Assembly (NCBI RefSeq): GCF_037078405.1 | Contig: NZ_JAYMGZ010000003.1 | Coordinates: 310,001 to 374,000, forward strand | Direction: 5' to 3' | Source: Haloarcula sp. DT43 | Lineage (GTDB): Archaea > Halobacteriota > Halobacteria > Halobacteriales > Haloarculaceae | Length of the DNA: 64,000 nt | In this document: piece by piece, positions 26,736 to 36,658 of the stretch | Position numbering within the stretch: the stretch's first letter is position 1 | Layout of the letters: each line of letters starts with the position of its first letter | Translations under genes and position numbers: made by a program | Notes under the pieces: model-generated | Databases searched by the model: none | The model's input: the letters and a program-made list of their open reading frames with translations, nothing else | Told to the model about the DNA's origin: nothing

Positions 26736-27146
26736 TCATTGGTTGATGATGACAATCGCAGTCAGCGCCAGCCCGAGGCCCGCGGCTTTCGTCAGGGTCA
26801 TCGACTCTCCGAAGGCGATGACGCCGATGATTGCGGCAGTGATGAAGTACATCCCGCCGATGGTAGAGACCACCGATGTCGGCCCCACAGTTACGCCGAC
26901 GAACGTCGAAACCACGCCGATAGCTGCCGCGATACCGGCCGCGCCCGCGAACAACAGGCCTCGATTCGTGACGACGAACGACGCGTCGGAGACGGCGACG
27001 TATATGCCCGTGACGACCGTCGCGACTGCATACGACACGAACGCCGCGGTTTCCGGGTCTATTGTACTCGACGCGACGTTGCCAAGCGCGATCCAGAACC
27101 CCCACGCGATCATCGTCCCCAGCCCGAACATGACGGCGGCGTTCAT
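26736..27146 (-). CDS. EamA-type half-transporter (4-5 TM)
   Basis: A 136-residue membrane protein with four or five hydrophobic helices (MFGLGTMIAWGFWIALGNVA, IGGMYFITAAIIGVIAFGE, GLALTAIVII) matching a single EamA domain. Full DMT transporters have two such domains; half-size ones act as dimers. The ATG at 27146 matches a typical N terminus; the frame extends 10 codons upstream. The substrate is unknown. Confidence 0.78.
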   Translation of the reverse strand: MNAAVMFGLGTMIAWGFWIALGNVASSTIDPETAAFVSYAVATVVTGIYVAVSDASFVVTNRGLLFAGAAGIAAAIGVVSTFVGVTVGPTSVVSTIGGMYFITAAIIGVIAFGESMTLTKAAGLGLALTAIVIINQ

Positions 27147-27286
27147 CTGTTTTTCCTCCGCGTAAGTCGGTTCCAACTCTCTCTAAGCATCCCTGGCGAA
27201 CAGCGGCATCTAGGGCTGTACGATTGACGCATTGATCACGTCGTACGGGCCCCACTGTCTTGAGTGCGGTGTCCGCTCGCCGCGTG

Positions 27287-27296
27287 TTTTTTTATG
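27287..27296 (+). promoter_or_regulatory. TATA box of K+ channel gene
   Basis: TTTTTTTATG is centred about 27 bases before the ATG at 27320, the leaderless-promoter spacing; this also supports that start over an upstream in-frame start at 27260. Confidence 0.5.
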
Positions 27297-27319
27297 CCGA
27301 CTCTGAGAATACCGTGACA

Positions 27320-28564
27320 ATGGATAACGTCCCAAAAGACTCGTCGGACCGGACACTTGAGGACGTGTTCTACCCGGCCGACAGGGTTCCGTTCGTCGAA
27401 TGGGACGAGCTATCCGGTGCCAAGCCGACGGTCGTCCTGACCGGCGTCGTCACGCTCTTGGCGTTCGTGACCGGCCTTTCGAACCTCAGCCAGGCGTCGC
27501 TTGCGATCACTGGTCCACTGACCGCAGTGGTCGACCTTCCGTTACCTGCCGTCCGGTTCGGCGGCGTGTTGTTCGCGTTCGTCCTCGGTCTCGTCACGGT
27601 CGGCCTCCAGCGGCGGAAGCGCCTCGCCTGGCGCGCTGGGACCGTCGTCCTGCTGGGCCTGGTCCTGTTGCCCCTTGCCACGTTTCAGCCCACGGACGTG
27701 CCCCTGCTGATGACGACGCTGGTCACGTACCCGCTCCTGGTCCGGAACCGCCACCGCTTCGACCAGTCACTGGACCTCTCGCCGATTCAGATTGCGTCGC
27801 TGTCAGCGATTTTCGGCGTCATTCTCTACGGGACTGTGGGCGCGTACGGACTGCGTGGCCAGTTTCTCGAACTCGACAGTTGGGGAGACGCCGTCTACTA
27901 CGTCATCGTCACTATTGCGACGGTCGGGTACGGCGACATCACCCCCGTGACGGCGGAGGCACGGTGGTTTTCCCTCTCGATCATTCTGTTCGGGACCGGC
28001 GCGTTCACCGTTGCCGTCGGCGCGCTCATCGGACCAGCTATCGAATCCAGAATGGCAACAGCGTTCGGAGTCATGACTGCATCAGAGCTCACACTTCTCG
28101 AGGACCACGTTGTGGTTCTCGGGTACGGAGACGTTACGGCATCGTTGCTTGAGGAACTGGGCGACGAGACCGAGGTCGTCGTCGTCACGCCCGACGAGGA
28201 AACGGTCGCGTCGCTGCAGCGCGACGGCGTGAACCTGCTTACCGGCGACCCCACCGACGAGGCTGTTCTCAGAGATGCCCGTGTCGGAACTGCGAGCGGT
28301 GTTGTGGTGGGGAGTAACGACGACGCACGCGATGTACTGGCCGTCATCGCGACGAAGAACGTCAATCCGGGCATTCGAACGGTCGCGGCGGCGACAGACG
28401 AGAAGCACGTCGAAAAGTTCCGTGCGGTCGGTGCGGACGAGGTTATCAACCCCCGTTCCATCGGCGGGCGGCTTCTGGGACAGTCGGTGCTGGGCCACGA
28501 GTCAACGGACTCGTTGCTGACCGGACTCGGGAGCGACGACAGCGACCCTGCCAACTCTGAGTAA
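27320..28564 (+). CDS. Potassium channel with cytosolic RCK (TrkA-N) domain
   Basis: A 414-residue ion channel. An N-terminal set of four or five hydrophobic helices precedes a pore loop with selectivity filter TVGYGD (201-206) and an inner helix. A Rossmann TrkA-N/RCK domain follows, with the nucleotide-binding VVVLGYGDVTASLL (about 264-277) and acidic strand end VVVVTPDEE. This architecture is found in Kch/MthK-like archaeal K+ channels gated by ligands such as NAD or Ca2+. The extra N-terminal helices are more than the two-TM MthK plan. It sits alone before the BCCT gene; K+ and osmolyte transport go together in halophiles. Confidence 0.9.
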   Translation: MDNVPKDSSDRTLEDVFYPADRVPFVEWDELSGAKPTVVLTGVVTLLAFVTGLSNLSQASLAITGPLTAVVDLPLPAVRFGGVLFAFVLGLVTVGLQRRKRLAWRAGTVVLLGLVLLPLATFQPTDVPLLMTTLVTYPLLVRNRHRFDQSLDLSPIQIASLSAIFGVILYGTVGAYGLRGQFLELDSWGDAVYYVIVTIATVGYGDITPVTAEARWFSLSIILFGTGAFTVAVGALIGPAIESRMATAFGVMTASELTLLEDHVVVLGYGDVTASLLEELGDETEVVVVTPDEETVASLQRDGVNLLTGDPTDEAVLRDARVGTASGVVVGSNDDARDVLAVIATKNVNPGIRTVAAATDEKHVEKFRAVGADEVINPRSIGGRLLGQSVLGHESTDSLLTGLGSDDSDPANSE

Positions 28565-28622
28565 CCCGGCGACCACTCCAGCGACGATAGTCTCGGCCGT
28601 TTCAACGGCGTTCTGGGATAGT

Positions 28623-28630
28623 AATATATG
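28623..28630 (+). promoter_or_regulatory. TATA box of BCCT transporter gene
   Basis: AATATATG is centred 27 bases ahead of the ATG at 28654, as expected for a leaderless haloarchaeal mRNA. Confidence 0.5.
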
Positions 28631-28653
28631 TTTCCGATACTGAATATTGAGGC

Positions 28654-30510
28654 ATGGCCACCTCGGACGCAAGTGGCATTGCGGAGATTGTCGGCCGGCT
28701 ACTGATCCCACTGTGTGCCGCGTCCGGGGCGCTCGTGCTTGCGGGGTTCTTTTTTCCGACGCTCGTCGGCGAAGCCGTGACTGGCCCGGTCTGGCTGACC
28801 GTCGCGCTCGTGTTTTTTACCTCGGCGCTGTGTTACATTGCGCTGCTCCCGTACTCAGAGGACACCACCGCGCCAGCTGCGGCCGATGTTTTCCTCCGGG
28901 TCCGACAGACTGATCTCCGGCAGGCCGTCCGGGAGTTTCTCGCCCAGCACGAGCCGAGCATCCTCGCGTTCCCGGTGCTCGTATTCGCCGTGTTCTTCGG
29001 GCTCCAGATCGCATTCCCTGCACGGACGACAGGTGCTGTTGACGCTGCCGCCGCTACCGTCCTTCGCGGCGGCGGTCCACTGTTTCTCGCCGCCGTCTTC
29101 CTCTCCGTCTGTTACTGTGTGGTCCTGCTGTTGGGGCCCTGGGGCGACATCAAACTCGGCGGTTCGGACACGGAGCCCAGCTACACCTATCCGACGTACT
29201 TCACGCTCGTGTTCACGGCCGGTATCGCGGCCGGACTGGTGTTCTGGGGGCCCACAGAGGCCCTGTTTCACTACAACCAGCCGCCGCCGTACATCGGGGC
29301 TACCGCTGGGTCCCAGAACGCTATCGACGGCGCGCTGGTGTACACGCTCTTTCACTGGGGCGTCTCGGCCTGGAGCGCGTACGCCGTCATCGGCGTTCCG
29401 ATAGCGTACTTCGCGTTCACGCGAGGCGCACCGCTCCGGGTCTCGACGGTGCTCGCACCGGTGCTGGGCACTGACGGGCTGGATTCGGCCTGGACCAAAC
29501 TGGTCGATACGCTGGCCGTCTTTGCCACTATCGGCGGCATCGCTACCTCCGTCGCACTCGTGAGCGAGCAGTTCCTCGCCGGCATCAATTACCAGTGGGG
29601 CGTGGCGGCCGGCGAGGTCGGACCGGTCCTGTTCGTCGGCGGACTGACGCTGATATTCGTCGTCTCCAGCGCGACCGGGATTCACCGCGGCATCCGTCGC
29701 ATTGCCGGCCTCAACGTTGTTCTGTTCGCTCTGTTCACACTCCTCATGGTCGCTGTCGGTCCACGGTCGTTCGTCCTCGACCGTGGGACACAGGCCCTCG
29801 GAACCTACATGCTGGAGTTCGTTCCGTTGAGTCTCCACACAGGCGGACAGTGGGTCGCGGAATGGACCGTCTGGAACTGGTCGTGGTGGTTCTCTTGGGC
29901 CCCATTCGCGGGGCTGTTCGTGGCCGCACTCTCCCGCGGTCGGCGGGTCAGAACTGTCGTGTTCACGACCGTCGTCGCAACCTCGGCGGCGACGATGGTC
30001 TGGTTCCTCCTGCTCGGTGGCACATCGCTGTTCATCCAGCACACGGGTCGGGCCGATCTCCTCGCCGCTATCGCACAGCGTGGGGGTTCAGAGGCCGTCG
30101 CCGGATTCCCGCTGTTGTCGTCGCTGGCGCTGGGGCAGCTCCTGTTGTTCCTGTTTCTTGCGCTCATTATCGTGTTCATCGCCACGTCAGCGGACACCTC
30201 GACGCTCGTCGTCTCAGTACTGGCGACGCGCCGGGGCGTGGCACCGTCAACGACGCATATCGTCTTCTGGGGGGTTTTTCAGGGTGTGGTCGCCGTCTCG
30301 GTGTTGCTTCTCGGTGGCGCAGAGACGTTACAGGCGCTGGCTGTCCTGACTGGCGGCCCGTTCGCCGTAATCTCGCTCGTGGCGGCTGGCGGGCTGGCTG
30401 TGACTTGGCTCCGCGACGAGCGAGGCCACACGTCACTCCTCAGACGTGCTGTCAGGAAACTGCCTGCCATTCAGACCCATCACGACGTGGACCCACCGGA
30501 AGAGAAGTAG
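28654..30510 (+). CDS. BCCT family betaine/choline/carnitine transporter
   Basis: A 618-residue secondary transporter with about 12 helices. The tryptophan-rich BCCT signature WTVWNWSWWFSWAPFAGLF in helix 8, followed by ALSRGR, and FTAGIAAGLVFWGPTEALFH (the G-rich sodium/substrate region of helix 3) are diagnostic. The N terminus carries additional hydrophobic helices (two to three) before the core, making it longer than typical BetP (about 595). BCCT carriers import quaternary ammonium compounds such as glycine betaine, driven by Na+ or H+. In this window it could supply the demethylation enzymes encoded at 56-64 kb. Confidence 0.93.
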   Translation: MATSDASGIAEIVGRLLIPLCAASGALVLAGFFFPTLVGEAVTGPVWLTVALVFFTSALCYIALLPYSEDTTAPAAADVFLRVRQTDLRQAVREFLAQHEPSILAFPVLVFAVFFGLQIAFPARTTGAVDAAAATVLRGGGPLFLAAVFLSVCYCVVLLLGPWGDIKLGGSDTEPSYTYPTYFTLVFTAGIAAGLVFWGPTEALFHYNQPPPYIGATAGSQNAIDGALVYTLFHWGVSAWSAYAVIGVPIAYFAFTRGAPLRVSTVLAPVLGTDGLDSAWTKLVDTLAVFATIGGIATSVALVSEQFLAGINYQWGVAAGEVGPVLFVGGLTLIFVVSSATGIHRGIRRIAGLNVVLFALFTLLMVAVGPRSFVLDRGTQALGTYMLEFVPLSLHTGGQWVAEWTVWNWSWWFSWAPFAGLFVAALSRGRRVRTVVFTTVVATSAATMVWFLLLGGTSLFIQHTGRADLLAAIAQRGGSEAVAGFPLLSSLALGQLLLFLFLALIIVFIATSADTSTLVVSVLATRRGVAPSTTHIVFWGVFQGVVAVSVLLLGGAETLQALAVLTGGPFAVISLVAAGGLAVTWLRDERGHTSLLRRAVRKLPAIQTHHDVDPPEEK

Positions 30511-30530
30511 GCCCGACTCGCGCTGTGTGA

Positions 30531-31103
30531 TCAGGCCTCAGCGATCCCGGTACAGAAGTTCTCGACTAATTGTTTCCCCGCGTCGGTGAGGATACTTTCG
30601 GGGTGGAACTGCACGCCGATGTGTGGCTTCTCGGTGTGCTGGACGCCCATTACGATGCCCTGCTCGTCGTTGGTGTGGGCTGTCTCCTCGAGCGTGTCCG
30701 GAAGGGCCGTGGCCTCGACGGCCAGCGAGTGATACCGCCCGACCTCGAACGGGTCGTCGACCCCGTCGTACAGCTCCGTCCCGTCGTGGCGGACTTCCGA
30801 GGGTTTCCCGTGGACGACACTCGGTGCGTGGCCGACGGGGGTTCCGTGGGCCGCACAGAGCGCCTGATGGCCCAGACAAACGCCCAGGGCCGGGTACTCT
30901 GTCTCAGCGAAAACGTCGATTGACACGCCGGCCTCCGCCGGCGTCCCGGGGCCCGGAGAGACGACGATGCCGTCCGGGTCGAGGTCGTGAATGCCGTCCA
31001 CGTCGATAGCGTCGTTCCGGCGGACGGTTACCTCGTCGAACTCGCCGACGTACTGGACCAGATTGTAGGCGAAGGAGTCGTAGTTATCTATGATGAGTAT
31101 CAT
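30531..31103 (-). CDS. trpG: Anthranilate synthase component II (glutamine amidotransferase)
   Basis: A 190-residue class I glutamine amidotransferase. It begins [20 protein letters not shown], has the oxyanion PGPGTP, nucleophile Cys76 in GVCLGHQ and the HPES His/Glu dyad near residue 168. It supplies ammonia to TrpE. Its start overlaps the trpE stop by 4 bases (ATGA), so the two are translated together. The pair is not followed by other trp genes here, so a role as aminodeoxychorismate synthase (PabAB, folate synthesis) is an alternative; folate genes are close by. Confidence 0.9.
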   Translation of the reverse strand: MILIIDNYDSFAYNLVQYVGEFDEVTVRRNDAIDVDGIHDLDPDGIVVSPGPGTPAEAGVSIDVFAETEYPALGVCLGHQALCAAHGTPVGHAPSVVHGKPSEVRHDGTELYDGVDDPFEVGRYHSLAVEATALPDTLEETAHTNDEQGIVMGVQHTEKPHIGVQFHPESILTDAGKQLVENFCTGIAEA

Positions 31104-32611
31104 CGCATCTTCTCCATCGGTTCGGTCCCGGACTCGACCGCGAACGACCCCTGTTCGCCGAGTGCCTCGTCGACGGCGGTGACGAGCGCTCGGGCCTTGT
31201 CCAGCGTTTCCTGATACTCCGCCTCCGGCTCCGAGTCGTGGACGATGCCGCTCCCGACGCGGAGCCGGTACTCGCCGTCGGAGCGGACCAGCGTCCTGAT
31301 GGTGATGTTCAGTGTCGCCCGGTCGTCGAAGCCGAACATCCCAATACTGCCGGTGTATGGTCCCCGTCGGGTCTGTTCCACCTCGTCGATAATCTCCATC
31401 GTTCGCGGTTTCGGCGCGCCGGTGATGGTTCCGCCGGGGAACACCGCAGCGACCGCGTCGGCGATACGCACGTCGTCGCGCAACTGTCCTTCGATGAGAG
31501 AGACGAGGTGCATCACCTCCGAATAGCGGTCGACGCGGCGGTACTCGGCGACATCAACGGTCCCGTACTCGCTGACCTTCCCGAGGTCGTTCCGTTCGAG
31601 ATCGACCAGCATCGCGTGTTCGGCCCGCTCCTTCTCGTCACTGCAGAGGTCCGACTCGAGTGCCTCGTCTTCAGCCGGTGTCGCACCGCGCGGACGCGTC
31701 CCGGCAATCGGCTCCGTGAGCAGTCGGTCGCCGTCGACGTCCAGCAACAGTTCCGGGCTGGCGCTGACGAGGTCGACGCCGGGGAACTCAAGTAGCGCCG
31801 AGTACGGGGCGGGATTCACCCGGCGGACAGCGTCAAAGGTATCCACCGGGTGGACGGCCGCCGGGGCGGTCAGCCGGTGCGAGACGTTCGTCTGGAACGT
31901 GTCGCCGTCCCTGACGTACTGCTTTATCTGCCGAACGCGGTCGGCAAACGCCGCTTCGCCGCACTCGCTCTCGAACGTGGCCTGACTTGCAGCGGTCGGC
32001 TGGGACTGGACGTGGCGCTCGCCGTGGACGGCGTCCTCGGCCAGCTCGCGGGCCATCTCTCGGCCCCGCTCGTACGCCGTCTCGGGCGATCCGTCGATGA
32101 CTGGACACGCCGTCACGTACAGTTCGACCTCTCCATCATGTGGTTCCTCCCATGCGGCGACACAATCGAAGACGCCCAACTGGAGCCGTGGGAGACCGTC
32201 CGATGCAGTCGTCTCCGGGATGTCTTCGAGTTCCCGTGCGACGTCGTACGACAGCCAGCCAAACGCGCCGCACGGATATGGAACCGTACAGTCACCCCGC
32301 TCTAGGTGTTCGCGGTCGAGTAGCTCGCCGATAGCTTCGATGCTTGGACTGGCGCTGTCCTGTGCGGGCGTCGCCCCCGCGGCGATCTCGATTTGCTCGA
32401 CCGGCTCGACGCCGAAATACCCCCACCCGGACTGCCCGCCTGTCGTCTCGAGATAGAACCCGTCTCTGTTCCCGTCACGGACGCGGCGATACGCCTCAAA
32501 TGGGTCGGTGACCGTGAGGCGTGCTTCGACCGGCACGCGAGCGCCATCGGGGGCCCGTTCTGCAGTTTCGAGGAACGATTCTCTGTCGGTGCTGAACCGG
32601 ATATCAGTCAT
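31100..32611 (-). CDS. trpE: Anthranilate (or aminodeoxychorismate) synthase component I
   Basis: A 503-residue chorismate-utilising enzyme. Diagnostic segments are [45 protein letters not shown] and [13 protein letters not shown]. The N-terminal region where tryptophan-regulated enzymes carry an LLES motif reads FYLET (52-56), so feedback control may differ. It forms an operon with trpG. The ATG at 32611 is taken; 19 bases ahead in the leader lies a strong hairpin. It could be PabB instead: TrpE and PabB cannot be separated by reading, and the neighbouring folate genes make PabB attractive. Confidence 0.88.
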   Translation of the reverse strand: MTDIRFSTDRESFLETAERAPDGARVPVEARLTVTDPFEAYRRVRDGNRDGFYLETTGGQSGWGYFGVEPVEQIEIAAGATPAQDSASPSIEAIGELLDREHLERGDCTVPYPCGAFGWLSYDVARELEDIPETTASDGLPRLQLGVFDCVAAWEEPHDGEVELYVTACPVIDGSPETAYERGREMARELAEDAVHGERHVQSQPTAASQATFESECGEAAFADRVRQIKQYVRDGDTFQTNVSHRLTAPAAVHPVDTFDAVRRVNPAPYSALLEFPGVDLVSASPELLLDVDGDRLLTEPIAGTRPRGATPAEDEALESDLCSDEKERAEHAMLVDLERNDLGKVSEYGTVDVAEYRRVDRYSEVMHLVSLIEGQLRDDVRIADAVAAVFPGGTITGAPKPRTMEIIDEVEQTRRGPYTGSIGMFGFDDRATLNITIRTLVRSDGEYRLRVGSGIVHDSEPEAEYQETLDKARALVTAVDEALGEQGSFAVESGTEPMEKMR

Positions 32612-32928
32612 AGTGCAGTTGCTCCCGGACGAGAGGCGCATGCCTCTCGGTATGGTTGTGTAGACCAAGCATGGGTCATGACAAAAACTTTCGGTCCCCT
32701 GGCCCGCTGCCAGATCTGCTGTCGAATCGTCGACCGATTGTGGTTGCTCGCTGGACGAATAGCCGATGGTATTTCAACGGTTGGACTATTCCGCATCACC
32801 CACTATACCCGCTGGGTTTGAGACGGGTATCGAACGCTTGCCCGGCCTCGACCGCTGACTGACAGCAACGATTTCCATTCCCGAACACCTTTTCGGGAAG
32901 TCCCGGGCTGAGAACGGATATAACAACA
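32612..32928. other. Divergent control region between trpE and folD
   Basis: About 320 bases without a gene. Besides the trpE hairpin it holds GGATATAAC (32916-32924), 5 bases before the folD ATG, too close to be a TATA for a start there, and several AT-poor spacers. No RNA gene was seen. Confidence 0.4.
32630..32649. promoter_or_regulatory. Hairpin in the leader of trpEG
   Basis: CGAGAGGC-GCAT-GCCTCTCG is a perfect 8-base inverted repeat with a four-base loop, ending 19 bases before the trpE start. It could be an operator or an RNA element controlling the operon; no other trp attenuator is seen. Confidence 0.4.
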
Positions 32929-33822
32929 ATGACAACGATAATCGACGGGAACGAAATCGGCGACCAGATCACAAAGGGCGTTGCGGCGTGTACGGACACG
33001 CTCGTCAGCGAAGGCGTCACACCGGGGCTGGCGACTGTGCTGATGAGCGACGACGGCGCGAGTGAGACGTACGTCTCGATGAAACAACAGGCCTGTGAGG
33101 AGATCGGCATCGAGGGGTTCCATTACGAAATCGACGCGGACGAACCGGCCGAGACACTGTTTGCGACCATCGACGACCTGAACGCGGACCCGGCCGTCCA
33201 CGGGATACTCGTCCAGATGCCGGTCCCCGACCACGTGAACAAGCGTGACGTGCTGGAGCGCATCGACCCGATGAAGGACGTCGACGGATTCCACCCCGAA
33301 AACGTCGGTCGACTCGTTGCAGGGAACGCACGGTACAAACCTTGCACGCCCCACGGAATACAGAAAATACTGGCCGAAACTGGGGTTGAGACGGAGGGGA
33401 AAGACGCTGTCGTCGTCGGTCGCTCAGACATCGTCGGCAAACCGATGACGAACCTGCTCATACAGTACGGGCCGGGCGGCAATGCGACGACGACCGTGTG
33501 TCACTCACGGACTGACGATCTCGCAGAAAAGACTCGCAATGCCGACATCGTGATCGCCGCTGCCGGCGTTCCAGAGATGATAGACGGGTCGATGCTATCG
33601 GACGGCACGACGGTCATCGACGTGGGTATCAACCGAGTTGATGCTGACACGGATAAGGGGTACAAACTCGTCGGGGACGTAGACTTCGAGAGCGCCAGAG
33701 AGAAAGCAGACGCCATCACGCCGGTCCCCGGTGGGGTCGGACCGCTCACCATTGCGATGCTGATGTACAATACAGTAAAAGCAGCTAGCCTCCAGTCCGG
33801 CGTCGATATTACGCTCCCGTAG
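32929..33822 (+). CDS. folD: Bifunctional methylene-THF dehydrogenase / methenyl-THF cyclohydrolase
   Basis: A 297-residue FolD that interconverts 5,10-methylene-THF and 10-formyl-THF with NAD(P). Catalytic Lys52 is in TYVSMKQ, the dehydrogenase domain has VVGRSDIVGKP and the C-terminal PVPGGVGPLTIAML motif is intact, with PCTPHGI between. FolD in haloarchaea shows they use tetrahydrofolate rather than only methanopterin for C1 transfer. Near trpE/G, dihydrofolate reductase, a folate-dependent demethylase and GlyA, it likely helps process C1 units released by demethylation. Confidence 0.95.
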   Translation: MTTIIDGNEIGDQITKGVAACTDTLVSEGVTPGLATVLMSDDGASETYVSMKQQACEEIGIEGFHYEIDADEPAETLFATIDDLNADPAVHGILVQMPVPDHVNKRDVLERIDPMKDVDGFHPENVGRLVAGNARYKPCTPHGIQKILAETGVETEGKDAVVVGRSDIVGKPMTNLLIQYGPGGNATTTVCHSRTDDLAEKTRNADIVIAAAGVPEMIDGSMLSDGTTVIDVGINRVDADTDKGYKLVGDVDFESAREKADAITPVPGGVGPLTIAMLMYNTVKAASLQSGVDITLP

Positions 33823-33855
33823 GACGGAACTACTGTCGTCTACAGGGAGTCTGTG

Positions 33856-34056
33856 TTACACTGTCTCGACTTCGCCACATTCCGGGCACGTAATCAGGAG
33901 TTCACCGGCTGTGTTCTGCCCTCCTTCGATGACGTTGTGGCCACTGGCACACTGTTCGTGCATGTACACTTCGTGGCTGTCGTGCTCACACAGCCAGATG
34001 TGGCCTTCCTCCGGTGCTGAAACGATGCCGTGACAGAAGTAGCACTCGCCGTTCAT
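33856..34056 (-). CDS. 66-residue zinc-ribbon protein
   Basis: A small protein with two Cys/His clusters: CYFCHGIV near the N terminus, WLCEHDSHEVYMHEQC in the middle, and CPECGEVETV at the end. The CxxC pairs would bind one or two zinc ions. The ATG at 34056 begins the conserved cluster; the longer frame upstream is unsupported. It is convergent with folD and divergent from cysE. Function is unknown; such proteins are common haloarchaeal micro-proteins. Confidence 0.65.
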   Translation of the reverse strand: MNGECYFCHGIVSAPEEGHIWLCEHDSHEVYMHEQCASGHNVIEGGQNTAGELLITCPECGEVETV

Positions 34057-34207
34057 ACAGAGACGGTGACAAGCCAGTATCAAATAGCTACCTCTCACTG
34101 TGGAATTTCGCTCGTTTCCAGCGTGATTGCGCCAACGAAAACACAACATATAGCAACAATGATAGCTGTTGTTTCAATACTAAGGTGGTTCAGGGCAACC
34201 ATTCGAT

Positions 34208-35071
34208 ATGGACTACTGTTACACAGGTGATGCACACGAGAAACTGTTCGCAGCGTACCGGGCAGATGAAGAGCCATTTCCCACCCAGACACAGATGGAG
34301 TTCCCACGACGGGAACACCGAAGGCCCGAAGTCGACATCCTCAAACGATTATTTTTCCCAACCTGCTGGAACGCCGTTGAACTGGTCCGGGACGAACTCG
34401 CTGTTTTGGATAGTCTCGACACCCTGGGCGGCCTCTTCTTTGCCGGCATCAGACCGTACTCCGGATCGGACCCCGCTGAAACAGTCGATGCCGTCATTGA
34501 GCAACTCCCAGCGGTTCGCAGGCGACTCAAAAAAGACGTCGAGGCCGCGTTCAAAGGCGATCCGGCGGCGAAGACGTACATGGAGATAATCCGGTCCTAT
34601 CCGGGGTTCATGGCGATACTCGTACAACGGGTCGCACACACCCTCTACGAGGCCGATGCCTCCGAGTACGCTCGCGAACTCACCGAATACGCGAAGACTG
34701 AGACCGGCATCGACATCCACCCCGGAGCCGAAATCGGCGACCATTTCTTCATCGACCACGGAACCGGTGTCGTCATCGGTGAAACAACCACCGTGGGGGA
34801 GTGGGTCCGCCTCTATCAGGACGTGACGCTTGGCGCACTCCACTTCGAGGCCGACGAGAGCGACGAACACAGATTAAAAAAGGGATACAAACGACACCCC
34901 GATATCGGCGACCATGTCGTCATCGGCGCGGGAACGAAAGTGCTGGGCGCTATTACGGTTGGTGACCACGTCAGCATCGGGGCGAACTCTTGGGTCACCG
35001 ACGACGTTCCGGACGATACGAAAGTGTACGTCACAGACCACCCGACTCAGGAGCGGAAACGAACCAAGTGA
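34208..35071 (+). CDS. cysE: Serine O-acetyltransferase
   Basis: A 287-residue hexapeptide-repeat acyltransferase. The N-terminal helical domain ends at LTEYAKTETGIDIHPGAEIGDHFFIDHGTGVVIGE; the left-handed beta helix includes GEWVRLYQDVTLGAL and HPDIGDHVVIGAGTKVLG, ending in IGANSWVTDDVP. This is the EpsC-type serine acetyltransferase subfamily, making O-acetylserine from serine and acetyl-CoA. Serine is also the product of the SHMT encoded nearby, so this gene may draw off serine for cysteine. No O-acetylserine sulfhydrylase gene is adjacent. Confidence 0.93.
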   Translation: MDYCYTGDAHEKLFAAYRADEEPFPTQTQMEFPRREHRRPEVDILKRLFFPTCWNAVELVRDELAVLDSLDTLGGLFFAGIRPYSGSDPAETVDAVIEQLPAVRRRLKKDVEAAFKGDPAAKTYMEIIRSYPGFMAILVQRVAHTLYEADASEYARELTEYAKTETGIDIHPGAEIGDHFFIDHGTGVVIGETTTVGEWVRLYQDVTLGALHFEADESDEHRLKKGYKRHPDIGDHVVIGAGTKVLGAITVGDHVSIGANSWVTDDVPDDTKVYVTDHPTQERKRTK

Positions 35072-35274
35072 ACTGAAACTGCCACTGCGCGGTTTCCGAG
35101 ACTGCGCTGCTCGTACGAATCGACCGGACAAACGGTTCTGAAACGCGTAGCCCGCACGGGACCCGCTCAGCCTGATCTCATCAGTCCAGATACAGGACGT
35201 GTCTCTGGTTTTCTAGATTAGAATAACAACTGTACCAGCATTAGGTTCTGTTTCAATCGCTCTCGCCGTTTTCC

Positions 35275-36361
35275 CTAATCGTCACCGGGAACGAACTCAG
35301 CAACACTGTTCAGGTTTCGTGACCAGACGCCCTCACCACGGTCGAGTCCGTCGTTCCACTTCCCCACAACGGTCGAAACTGCGAAGTCGCCAGTGACGTT
35401 GTTCATCGTCGCAATCCGTCCGAGGATTGGGTCCACGCCGGTGACGAACCCAACGAGCGTGAACGAATACACCCGCTCGGCAATCTGCAGGTCTTCGTCC
35501 GCATTACGCATCGTGACGGGGAGCGTTCCGCTCGACGACCGAGTTGCGAATGCAGTCACTATCGCGTCCTTCGCCCCGCTGAGGAACGCAATCGAGGAGA
35601 CATCAGCGACCACGCCCATCAAGAAAACGAGATAGGTGAAGCCGATGTGAATGACGATTGCGATTGTGACTGCCAGCACGAGCTCGCCCAGCGAAGAAAA
35701 CAGGCCGATGCCTTCGGTACCGATTCCGGACGCCATCAACGCGAAGACGCCGAGGACACCGAATTCGAGCACCTCTCGGACGATGACGAACATCGCTTCA
35801 GCACCCACTTCAAAGGCCTCGAACACTGAATCGACGCTCTCGGCGAGCGCGTCTTTCTGGGAGCGGACATACGTCAGCGCAATTCCAAACACGATGACGA
35901 AAAACACCGTCGCCAGCAGATTCCCCCTCCGCGAGCGCCCCAATTGGATTGTTCGGCACGATACCGAGAATCACATCCAGCAACGACGGCGGCGCTTTCG
36001 ATTGTGCTTCACCGCCGCCGAATTCGAGCCCACGGCCCGGCTGAAGCACGGTTGCAACTGCAAGGCCAATGATTCCTGCGAGGGTCGTCGTCAGGGCGTA
36101 GAGGCCGACTGTCGCACCACCAATCTTCCCAAGCTTCGAGGGGGAGAGCTGTCGAATCCCGGTCAGTAGTGTGAAGACGAGAATCGGGATGACCAGCATC
36201 TTGAGCAGTCGAAGGAAGCGGTCGCCCACTGGCCTGACAACGGCCATCTGCTCCCCAAACGCGATCCCGGCACCTGTTCCCAGTACGAAGGCGACGAAGA
36301 TGCACCAGATGAGTGGGATGGCACGATACCGGCTCCATAGTGTCTGAGCGGATCGTATCAT
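35275..36361 (-). pseudogene. Dicarboxylate/amino acid:cation symporter, frameshifted and internally deleted
   Basis: A DAACS (GltP-like) transporter remnant. The N-terminal half (36361 to about 35928) reads VFALLTGIRQ-like helices through VPNNPIGALAEG; the C-terminal half continues in another frame as NLLATVFFVIVFGIALT. Restoring one base in the G5 run (plus-strand C5 at 35923-35927) joins them. A second lesion: where the family has the helix 7 NMDGT signature and the second hairpin loop, the sequence jumps from AERVYSFT straight to LVGFVTGVDPILGR, so about 75 residues are missing in frame. Total reading length is about 362 instead of about 430. It is therefore very unlikely to be active. 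Confidence 0.85.
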
Positions 36362-36658
36362 TCGGCAACGGGCGATCTTATAAAAACCCGTCAGCCCCGC
36401 CAGTATGTGCGACCGGCTATGATGCGGTCTTCGCCTACAAGATTCCGTTTGCAGACGCGTTTCTCGGCAAATGGCAAGTGCTGACGCTGAGCCGCTGAAA
36501 AGATAGCAGAATAACGGTTGCAGTTCGCTTGTTTTCAGAAGTACGACGCCGTTGTCACTCCTGCCTGACGGCCATACTTACTGTTTCCCGCTTCGCTGTC
36601 GATTTTCTCGATCCCAGCAACAGGGTCCAGTCGGGGCTGTTCAGCAGACCGGTCTCGG

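Noticed and set aside
35810-36361. Annotating the DAACS transporter halves as two separate genes
   Set aside because: The two frames join at a G run and together follow the family order, so one disrupted gene is the simpler reading.
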